From positions 1 to 8,606 of the forward strand of contig JAICJJ010000087.1 of NCBI GenBank assembly GCA_025928535.1: a DNA stretch of 8,606 bases, given 5' to 3'. The notes beneath the pieces are model-generated. The model made no database searches. It was not told the origin of the DNA and was given only the letters and a program-made list of their open reading frames with translations. How positions within the stretch are numbered: the stretch's first letter is position 1; each line of letters begins with the position of its first letter. The DNA comes from Thermomicrobiales bacterium. GTDB taxonomy: Bacteria > Chloroflexota > Chloroflexia > Thermomicrobiales > UBA6265. Position numbers and translations under genes: made by a program. Positions 1 to 5,051 of this stretch are shown piece after piece.

Positions 1-23
1 CCGATCCATCCCGCGTGGCCGGC

Positions 24-1934
24 TCAGGCCTCAGGCGCGAGTTCCGCTTGCAATTGCCGCCAGGCGGCGCGGGCCTCATCGACCGATCCCGCGTCTTCGA
101 TCGTCGAAATGTCGCCGGGATCGCGGTCGAGGCAGACCGCCTTGAAGACGCGGCGCATGATCTTGCCGCTGCGCGTCTTCGGCAGCAGGCGGACGAAATT
201 GATCTCCCCGATGACCGCGACCGGTCCCAGTTCGCGCCGTACCGTGGCGATCAATTCGCGCCGCAAGTCCGCCGACGGCTCGTGCCCGGCGCGCACGACG
301 ACGAAGGCCGCGACGACCTCGCCGCGGACATCATCCGGGCGCCCACAGACGCCGGCTTCGGCCACCGCTGGGTGACGCAGGAACGCCGTCTCCACTTCGA
401 TCGTGCCGATCCGGTGGCCGGCGATCTTGATGATCTCGTCGGCCCGGCCGCTGAACCAGTAGTAGCCGTCGGCGTCGACCGAGGCGGCGTCGCCGGTGAA
501 ATAGACGCCCGGGATGCGCTGCCAGTACTCGCGGGCGTAGCGATCGGGGTCGCCCCAGATCGTCGGCGTCAACCCCGGAAACGGCCGCGTCAGGACGACG
601 ATGCCTTTTTCGCCGACGGGACACGGCTCGCCCTCGCGCGTCCGGACGTCGGCGAAAACGCCAGGCAGAGGGATGCCGGCCGAGCCGGGTTTGATCGGCA
701 ACAAGGAGATGCCGTAAGGGTTGCCGAAGACGGGCCCGCCGGTTTCGGTCTGCCACATGTGGTCGATGACCGGGACCCGGTCGCCGAAGACCTCTTTCTG
801 GAGCCAAGCCCAGGCGGGCGCGTTGAGCGGCTCCCCGGCGCAGACGACCCGCTCGACCGCGCTGAGGTCGTGGTCACGGGCCGGCGCGGTCCCGTGCGCC
901 ATCAGCATCCGCACCGCCGTCGGCGCCGTGAAGATGCCCGTGACGCGATGTTCGGCGACGATCCGGTAGAAGGTGGTCGGGTCCGGGTGGTCGAGCGCGC
1001 CTTCGTAGGCGATCGTCGTGCAGCCGGCGAGGAGCGGAGCGTAGACGATGTAACTGTGGCCGACGACCCAGCCGATGTCGGAGGTCGACCACCAGACGTC
1101 GTCCGGCCGCAAGCCGAAGCACCATTCGCCCATGCTGTGAATGCCGACCTGGTAGGCGCCGTGGCTGTGAACGGCGAGTTTCGGCTCGGCGGTGGTGCCG
1201 GAGGTGGCGAGGACGTAGGCCGGTTCGTTCGCTTCCATCACCTCGTGCGCGTCCGAATTCCCTCGGCCGCGCGCCAGAAACTCGTCCCAGGTCAGATCAC
1301 GCCCGGGCTGGAGCGTGGGCGGCGCCGCTCGTCGCGGCAACACGACGACGTGCTCGATTGGCGTGTCCGGGTCGTCCAGCGCCTCGGCGGCGATCCCCCA
1401 GAGATCGACATCGCGGCCTTTGCGCCAGGTCGTGTCGGCGGTCAGAAGCACGCGGGCGCCGGCGAGGCGAATCCGTTCGGCCAGCGCCCCGCTGCCGAAG
1501 CCGGCGAAGACGACGAGATGGATGGCGCCGATCCGGGTCGTCGCCAGCATCGCGGCGATCGCTTCGGGGATCGTCGGCATGTAGATCGCGACCCGGTCGC
1601 CCCGCTGCACGCCGAGGCCGCGCAACGCGGCGGCGATGGCGCGGACGCCCGCCAGCAACTGGGCGTAGGTGACGGCCTGGCGCTCGCCGCGCTCGTCGGC
1701 GGCGATGAGCGCGGCATGTCCCGCCCGGCCTCCCGTCACGTGCCGATCGAGGGCGTTGTAACTGAGGTTGGTCAGGCCGCCGACGAACCAGCGAAACGTC
1801 GGCGGGTCCCAGACGAAGGCGCGTTCCCACGGCCGGAACCAGGGCAGGCGCGCCGCCGCCCGCGCCCAGAACGCGTCCGGATCGGCGGCGGCGTCTTGCT
1901 GCCAGCGCTTGACGACCGGATTGACGATCTCCAT
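24..1934 (-). CDS. AMP-forming short-chain acyl-CoA synthetase (propionate/acetate-CoA ligase-like)
   Basis: This 636-residue cytoplasmic enzyme is expected to activate a short carboxylic acid with ATP to an acyl-adenylate and pass it to CoA. An ACAS-type N-terminus (NLSYNALDRHV, about 56-66) precedes the AMP-binding domain. Visible motifs are the P-loop TSGTTAEPK (244-252), GWVVGHSYIVYAPLLAG (288-304), AGEPLN (366-371), WQTETGG (394-400), YFTGD with ribose-binding Asp482, the hinge SGRADE with Asp499, GHR (506-508), and PKTRSGK ending at Lys591, the usual catalytic and acetylatable Lys. The wording of the 288-304 and AGEPL motifs is closer to PrpE than to Acs, so propionate or another small acid is plausible; acetate is not excluded. 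The P-loop is atypical (Ala249, Glu250, Leu253 where Gly, Lys, Gly are usual). The start at 1934 is chosen because GGGAGG lies 6 nt upstream; the frame stays open for 48 more codons, but that extension looks non-coding. It is transcribed divergently from the SnoaL-like pair. Confidence 0.9.
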   Translation of the reverse strand: MEIVNPVVKRWQQDAAADPDAFWARAAARLPWFRPWERAFVWDPPTFRWFVGGLTNLSYNALDRHVTGGRAGHAALIAADERGERQAVTYAQLLAGVRAIAAALRGLGVQRGDRVAIYMPTIPEAIAAMLATTRIGAIHLVVFAGFGSGALAERIRLAGARVLLTADTTWRKGRDVDLWGIAAEALDDPDTPIEHVVVLPRRAAPPTLQPGRDLTWDEFLARGRGNSDAHEVMEANEPAYVLATSGTTAEPKLAVHSHGAYQVGIHSMGEWCFGLRPDDVWWSTSDIGWVVGHSYIVYAPLLAGCTTIAYEGALDHPDPTTFYRIVAEHRVTGIFTAPTAVRMLMAHGTAPARDHDLSAVERVVCAGEPLNAPAWAWLQKEVFGDRVPVIDHMWQTETGGPVFGNPYGISLLPIKPGSAGIPLPGVFADVRTREGEPCPVGEKGIVVLTRPFPGLTPTIWGDPDRYAREYWQRIPGVYFTGDAASVDADGYYWFSGRADEIIKIAGHRIGTIEVETAFLRHPAVAEAGVCGRPDDVRGEVVAAFVVVRAGHEPSADLRRELIATVRRELGPVAVIGEINFVRLLPKTRSGKIMRRVFKAVCLDRDPGDISTIEDAGSVDEARAAWRQLQAELAPEA

Positions 1935-2001
1935 GGCCCGCCTCCCGGAAACGATCGACGCGGCTGCGGAAGGAGCCGGCTGCGCCGCCAGTCGCCCGTT
2001 G

Positions 2002-2017
2002 TCGGAGCGCGCTCCGA
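2002..2017. promoter_or_regulatory. Perfect 16-bp palindrome, possible operator
   Basis: TCGGAGCGCGCTCCGA reads the same on both strands with no mismatch and no spacer. It lies about 70 bases upstream of the synthetase start, downstream of the weak minus-strand -10 candidate, where a repressor or roadblock site could sit. In DNA this rich in G and C one such palindrome could occur by chance in a window this size, but its position in the only divergent promoter region makes it worth listing. No regulator gene is present nearby. Confidence 0.35.
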
Positions 2018-2068
2018 GCGGCGAGGGCCGACGGCGCCGAGTCCAATAGACGATGATCCTTGCGCAGC

Positions 2069-2074
2069 ATCCTA
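2069..2074 (-). promoter_or_regulatory. Weak candidate extended -10 for the synthetase
   Basis: Read on the minus strand, the sequence is TGATAGGAT, that is TG-N followed by TAGGAT, which matches four of six positions of the -10 consensus. There is no good -35 hexamer at the usual distance. It would give a leader of roughly 130 nt that contains the palindrome at 2002-2017. Confidence 0.2.
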
Positions 2075-2115
2075 TCACCCGCTCAGCGGTCGCCTTCCCG
2101 GATACGGCCGGCGGC

Positions 2116-2121
2116 TATACT
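2116..2121 (+). promoter_or_regulatory. Candidate -10 element (TATACT) for the SnoaL-like pair
   Basis: TATACT matches five of six positions of the -10 consensus and lies 82 bases before the start of the first SnoaL-like gene, in an otherwise very GC-rich stretch. No convincing -35 hexamer stands 16-18 bases upstream. The same octamer, TATACTGC, recurs ahead of the substrate-binding protein gene at 4872, which supports a promoter role slightly. Confidence 0.4.
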
Positions 2122-2202
2122 GCGCCGCGCAGCCCAGCGGACGGCGCCGGCGGTCGGTTGGGAGTTGTCCTGGCCGTCCCCGGCCGCTCAGGAGGCAGCC
2201 CG

Positions 2203-2634
2203 ATGGAGGAGAACGAAGCTCTTGCTCGCCGCTTCATCGCCGACGTCCTCGACGGTCAGCGCGTCGAGTTGGTCGACGCGCTCGTCGCCCCCGACCACGT
2301 CCACCATCGCTCCGACGGTTCCGAGCAGCACGGCGTCGCGGCGCGGAAAGAGAGCGCCCGCGCCTGGCACGCCGCCTTCCCCGACTACCAGCACGCCATC
2401 GAAGACGTGATCACGAGCGGGGATCGGGTCGTGGTGCGCTATACCGCGACCGGCACGCAGCAGGGCACGTACCGTGGGCATCCCCCGACGGGGCGGCGCC
2501 TGCGCTGGCCGGGCGTCTTCATCTACCGGATCGCCGACGGCCGCATCGCGGAGACGTGGGTCGCCTCGGACGTGCTCGGGCAACTGCGGCAAATGGGCGC
2601 GCTCCCGGCGGAGGGGCCAACCGCGGCGTCGTAG
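2203..2634 (+). CDS. SnoaL-like ester cyclase family protein, first copy
   Basis: This 143-residue protein has the NTF2-like alpha+beta barrel sequence pattern of the SnoaL-like/ester cyclase family, small cytoplasmic proteins that include polyketide cyclases and many of unknown function. Visible signs are the helical N-terminus (MEENEALARRFIADVL), a His-rich stretch DHVHH at 31-35, AFPDY (58-62), SGDRVVVRY (72-80), GTQQGTYRGHPPTGRRL (84-100), and the C-terminal signature RIADGRIAETWVASDVLGQL (109-128). The length is normal for the family. The ATG at 2203 follows AGGAGG with a 7-nt gap; the frame extends further upstream without a better start. It is followed after 93 bases by a diverged paralogue on the same strand, so the two are probably co-transcribed. 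The substrate cannot be told from sequence; no polyketide genes are nearby. Confidence 0.85.
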   Translation: MEENEALARRFIADVLDGQRVELVDALVAPDHVHHRSDGSEQHGVAARKESARAWHAAFPDYQHAIEDVITSGDRVVVRYTATGTQQGTYRGHPPTGRRLRWPGVFIYRIADGRIAETWVASDVLGQLRQMGALPAEGPTAAS

Positions 2635-2727
2635 CCGAGTCCGCCGCATCCCACGCCGATCGCAGCCGCCTGCTCGGGAGTCAGCCGGCTCGCCGACAAG
2701 CGCGGTTCCGTTCAGGAGCACACCGCC

Positions 2728-3174
2728 ATGACGACCCCCACCAGGAGCGAGGCCACTCCTTCCCAGTACGAAGCGATGATTCGTCAGTACATCGCCGCCG
2801 TCTTCAACGGCCACGATCTCGACGGGCTCGACCAGTACTGGGTTCCGGATTTGGTCTCGCACTGGATGGGGCAGGAGACCCTGCGCGGCCTGCCGGCCTG
2901 GCGCGAAGGGATGGTCGGCTTTTTCGCCGCCTTCCCGGACGCGGCCTACACCCTGGACGATCTGTTCGTCGCGGGAGACCGAGCCGTCTGGCGCGGCGTG
3001 TGGCGGGCCACCCAGCGCGGAACCTGGGCGGGAATCGCCGCGAGCGGTCACGCCGTGACCTGGAGCGTCATCATCATCGCCCGCTTCGCCGGGGGCAAGT
3101 TGGCGGAAGACTGGGTCGAATACGATCGCCTGGGGTTGTTTCGACAACTCGGCGCCATCCCGATCTCCCGGTAG
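2728..3174 (+). CDS. SnoaL-like ester cyclase family protein, second copy
   Basis: This 148-residue protein belongs to the same family as its upstream neighbour. Shared landmarks, in order, are an N-terminal helix (IRQYIAAVFNG, about 18-28), AFPD (68-71), VAGDRAVWRG (81-90), TQRGTWAGIAASG (95-107), and the C-terminal signature FAGGKLAEDWVEYDRLGLFR (120-139). By eye the two copies share perhaps a third of their residues, so the duplication is old. The His cluster of the first copy (DHVHH) is DLVSH here, so the pockets probably differ. The ATG is preceded by AGGAG at 2714-2718, 9 nt away, so it is translated independently. The gene ends about 120 bases before a strong intrinsic terminator, which marks the end of the unit. 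The function is unknown. Confidence 0.85.
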   Translation: MTTPTRSEATPSQYEAMIRQYIAAVFNGHDLDGLDQYWVPDLVSHWMGQETLRGLPAWREGMVGFFAAFPDAAYTLDDLFVAGDRAVWRGVWRATQRGTWAGIAASGHAVTWSVIIIARFAGGKLAEDWVEYDRLGLFRQLGAIPISR

Positions 3175-3293
3175 AGCGCGCCCGCGGTGGACGCTGCCGC
3201 GTGGCCTCCGATCGAAAACCTGTTCGCCGGGCCTCCGGGATCAGATGCGGAATCGCTGCCGCGCAACGACGATCCCGAACATTCACGACGACG

Positions 3294-3319
3294 AAGGCCG
3301 GGGAATCTCCTCGGCCTTT
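3294..3319 (+). terminator. Intrinsic terminator after the SnoaL-like pair
   Basis: An 11-bp stem pairs 3294-3304 with 3308-3318 (AAGGCCGGGGA against TCCTCGGCCTT, with one G-T pair) around a three-base ATC loop. It runs straight into TTTCGTT on the plus strand. The stem stability, tight loop and following T-rich tract fit factor-independent termination of plus-strand transcription coming from the SnoaL-like genes. The minus-strand side lacks a T tract, so it should act in one direction. Confidence 0.75.
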
Positions 3320-3415
3320 CGTTCGGGCGCGGGGTTTCAATAGCGGCTCGCTCTCGTCGGATCGCCGCGGCGCGATCGATCGCCAATTCAAATCCATCTG
3401 AAATATGCTAGGAAG

Positions 3416-3481
3416 TTGACGCATTGTCACAACGCAAAATAATCAATCGACCTTGACGCTTTCCGGAATCGTTGCTAAGGT
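3416..3481 (+). promoter_or_regulatory. AT-rich promoter region of the NlpC/P60 gene
   Basis: Two TTGACG hexamers, five of six matches to the -35 consensus, stand 37 bases apart at 3416-3421 and 3453-3458, each followed by C and then (A/T)TT. The first has a weak partner, TAATCA, at 3440-3445 (18-bp gap). The second has TGC-TAAGGT at 3473-3481, an extended -10 form with a 17-bp gap. The arms GACCTT (3449-3454) and AAGGTC (3477-3482) are an inverted repeat flanking the second promoter's core, where a dimeric regulator could bind. Transcription from the second promoter would start near 3488, which excludes the upstream TTG and ATG codons as starts for the hydrolase. Confidence 0.45.
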
Positions 3482-3486
3482 CAATG

Positions 3487-3524
3487 CAAGGCGTCGTCAA
3501 ACACGGCGCGCCTTCGACGCCTTG
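3487..3524 (+). promoter_or_regulatory. Leader hairpin at the predicted 5' end of the NlpC/P60 transcript
   Basis: CAAGGCGTCG (3487-3496) pairs perfectly with CGACGCCTTG (3515-3524), ten base pairs around an 18-nt loop that itself contains the palindrome GGCGCGCC. It falls at or next to the predicted transcription start and about 65 nt before the GTG start. No T tract follows, so it is not an intrinsic terminator. I could not match it to a known riboswitch class, including the c-di-AMP type that often precedes cell-wall hydrolase genes. Confidence 0.4.
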
Positions 3525-3588
3525 GGGAGCGGCAGCCCGAACCGCGGGATCGACGGGGGACGGATCGGGCGGGAAACCGGGAGGGACG

Positions 3589-4833
3589 GTGAACGCGGCG
3601 TGGCGACGCGCGCGGCGAGCGCCTTGGGCGGCGCTGGCGGCGTGCATCCTGCTGGCGCATCTGCTTCAGGCGCCGGCTCTGGCCGGCGGGAACGAACGGC
3701 CGGCCACGGTCCCGGCCCCGGCGTCCGCCGACGCGGCGCAAACGGCGCCCGCGGCCGATGCCTCGCCTGCGGCACGCGACTCGAAGCACAAACGAACGAA
3801 GGCGGCGACCGATCCGGCGCCGACGGAATCAGTAACCACCGAATCGGCGGCTGCCGAACCCGCGCCGACCGATCCGGCAGCGACCGAGGCGCCGATCCCG
3901 AGCGACACGCCCGAGTCGACGGAATCAGCGGCGCCGACCGCGATTCCGACGGACGCGCCGACGGCCCCGGCCGCGCCGGTCGACTCCGCGCCACCGGCGA
4001 GCGAGCTGGCCACGCCGACGGCGGCGGCGACCGCCGCGCCGGCCGATCAGACCGCTGCCACGGACATCCCGACCGAGCCGCCGGCCGCCACGGACGTCCC
4101 GACGGAACCACCGCCCGCGTCGACGCCGAGCCCGACTTCAGTTCCAGCGGCGACCGCGCCCGCGGACGGGTCGTCGCCCGCCGTCATCGACACGGTCTGG
4201 ATCGTCGGCTCGGAAGGGGCGGCCTGTCACGCCCAGATGGACATCGGCTCGCCCGTGCTCGCCGTTTTCCCGGAAGGAGCCCAGGTCGGTGTCATCGGCC
4301 GGACCATCGGCGATTGGCAGCCGGTGCTCTGCAACGGGTCGCCCGGCTACCTGCGCGCTTCGTCGATCACCTGGTGGCCACCGACTGTTGGAGATGCCGC
4401 AACTCCGGCCGCTGCAGCCGACGACGCCACACCGGGTGCCGCGTCGGACGGAAACGCTGCTGCCGGCCAGCAAGTCGCCAACTACGCCCTCCAGTACGTC
4501 GGCTATCCCTATGTCGACGCGGCGGAAGGACCGAACGCCTTCGATTGCTCCGGCTTCACCATGTTCGTCATCCAGCACACGCTCGGGCTGAACATCACGC
4601 ATGACATGTTCGTCCAGTACGACATGGGCCAGAAGATCGACCGCAGCGATCTGCAACCGGGCGACCTCGTCTTTTTCCAGAACACCTTCCGGCCCGGGCT
4701 GTCGCATGTCGGCATCTACATCGGCAAGGGACAGTTCGTCGACGCCGAAAACCCGCAGACCGGCGTGGTGGTCAGCGACCTCAACTCGGACTACTACTCC
4801 TCGCGCTGGTACGGGGCGGTGCGCTACTCGTAG
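3589..4833 (+). CDS. Secreted NlpC/P60 cell-wall hydrolase with SH3-like domain
   Basis: This 414-residue secreted protein probably cleaves peptide stems of peptidoglycan. In order it has a Sec signal peptide (MNAAWRRARR, a hydrophobic core, cleavage near APALA at 28-32), a Pro/Ala/Thr/Glu linker at about 35-198, an SH3-like domain at about 202-262 with Cys213 and Cys248 that could form a disulfide, a short second linker, and an NlpC/P60 domain from about 293 to 414. Catalytic Cys320 (FDCSGF) and His373 (LSHVGIYIGKG) are present, as is the LQPGDLVFF turn. The third catalytic position, His in Spr-like enzymes (FVHA), is Asp385 here (FVDA). The GTG at 3589 is chosen because GGGAGG stands just upstream and it places the signal peptide at the N-terminus. 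The ATG at 3484 and TTG at 3472 would bury it and lie inside the predicted promoter or leader. The gene is monocistronic or possibly read through into the transporter genes. Confidence 0.85.
   Translation: MNAAWRRARRAPWAALAACILLAHLLQAPALAGGNERPATVPAPASADAAQTAPAADASPAARDSKHKRTKAATDPAPTESVTTESAAAEPAPTDPAATEAPIPSDTPESTESAAPTAIPTDAPTAPAAPVDSAPPASELATPTAAATAAPADQTAATDIPTEPPAATDVPTEPPPASTPSPTSVPAATAPADGSSPAVIDTVWIVGSEGAACHAQMDIGSPVLAVFPEGAQVGVIGRTIGDWQPVLCNGSPGYLRASSITWWPPTVGDAATPAAAADDATPGAASDGNAAAGQQVANYALQYVGYPYVDAAEGPNAFDCSGFTMFVIQHTLGLNITHDMFVQYDMGQKIDRSDLQPGDLVFFQNTFRPGLSHVGIYIGKGQFVDAENPQTGVVVSDLNSDYYSSRWYGAVRYS
4051..4110 (+). repeat. Two imperfect 30-bp tandem repeats in the hydrolase linker
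   Basis: Units 4051-4080 and 4081-4110 encode TAATDIPTEP and PAATDVPTEP, followed by a degraded third start (PPAST). The sequence differences fall mainly at third codon positions, so the repeat is kept at protein level rather than being a fresh slippage product. It lies within the Pro/Thr-rich spacer that probably spans the cell wall. Confidence 0.65.
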
Positions 4834-4871
4834 CCGCGACGCATTGCGGTGCAGGACTGATCCGCGCCCGA

Positions 4872-4877
4872 TATACT
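4872..4877 (+). promoter_or_regulatory. Candidate -10 element (TATACT) for the transporter genes
   Basis: TATACT, followed by GC, is identical over eight bases to the element at 2116 ahead of the SnoaL-like pair. No good -35 hexamer is at the standard distance; TTGCGG at 4844-4849 is 22 bases away, which is too far. If used, it would give a leader of about 170 nt to the chosen GTG start. Confidence 0.35.
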
Positions 4878-4999
4878 GCCGGCATTCGACCGAGCACGAT
4901 GGGCCAGGCGAATCGGCAAGGGCAAGCCATGGCGCGCCTGCCGACGATGCGAACGGCCACGGCGCCCGTCATCGACGGAACTCGGTCGAGTGGGTTCGG

Positions 5000-5023
5000 G
5001 CCGCGGCGGTTCGGCGCCGCGGC
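5000..5023 (+). promoter_or_regulatory. 9-bp leader hairpin before the binding-protein gene
   Basis: GCCGCGGCG (5000-5008) pairs perfectly with CGCCGCGGC (5015-5023) around the six-base loop GTTCGG. It ends 14 bases before the GGAGG ribosome site, leaving that site accessible. Such a stem may stabilise the mRNA or affect initiation; a T tract is absent, so it is not a terminator of the usual kind. Confidence 0.35.
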
Positions 5024-5051
5024 TTCGGCGGCAGTCCGGAGGTGCGATGAC

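Larger units (their letters stand above)
1935..2202. other. Divergent intergenic region between the synthetase and the first SnoaL-like gene
   Basis: This stretch of about 270 bases separates two head-to-head genes and should hold both promoters. It carries a Shine-Dalgarno sequence at each end: GGGAGG on the minus strand for the synthetase, and AGGAGG at 2190-2195 for the SnoaL-like gene. It also holds a perfect palindrome at 2002-2017 and -10-like hexamers on both strands, at 2116-2121 plus and 2069-2074 minus. Reading frames that cross it have no convincing protein character. Confidence 0.6.
3175..3588 (+). other. Intergenic region: terminator, AT-rich promoter island, structured leader
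   Basis: This gene-free stretch of about 414 bases contains an intrinsic terminator (3294-3319), then from about 3385 an abrupt drop in GC with a run of promoter-like sequence to 3481, then a GC-rich leader with a perfect hairpin (3487-3524) leading to the GTG start at 3589. I see no convincing coding sequence in it. The stretch 3175-3290 holds nothing I can identify. Confidence 0.6.
4834..5051 (+). other. Leader and promoter region of the ABC transporter genes
   Basis: This 218-base gap follows the hydrolase stop. It contains the -10-like TATACT at 4872, a 9-bp hairpin at 5000-5023, and a GGAGG ribosome site at 5038-5042. Its reading frame joins the binding protein from an ATG at 4899, but the encoded stretch has no protein-like character and would put about 80 residues ahead of the twin-arginine motif, so I treat it as untranslated. 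No terminator is visible after the hydrolase gene. Confidence 0.5.

Noticed and set aside
15..3401. Plus-strand open frame of 1128 codons running antisense to the synthetase and across the SnoaL-like genes
   Set aside because: The translation is Arg/Asp/Gly/Pro-rich with no recognisable domain, and the opposite strand carries clear synthetase motifs in the same place. High-GC coding sequence commonly leaves such antisense frames open.
3472..3588. Earlier TTG (3472) or ATG (3484) start for the NlpC/P60 protein
   Set aside because: These codons fall in or next to the predicted promoter, would bury the signal peptide 35-39 residues in, and have weaker ribosome sites than GTG 3589.
3487..3588. 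c-di-AMP (ydaO-type) riboswitch ahead of the hydrolase
   Set aside because: The conserved blocks of that class as I recall them are not present in order; only a short CCGAACC resemblance exists, which is not enough.
4899..5051. Extended N-terminus of the binding protein from ATG 4899
   Set aside because: There is no ribosome site, low protein character, and it would place the twin-arginine motif about 80 residues in; GTG 5052 has GGAGG at good spacing.
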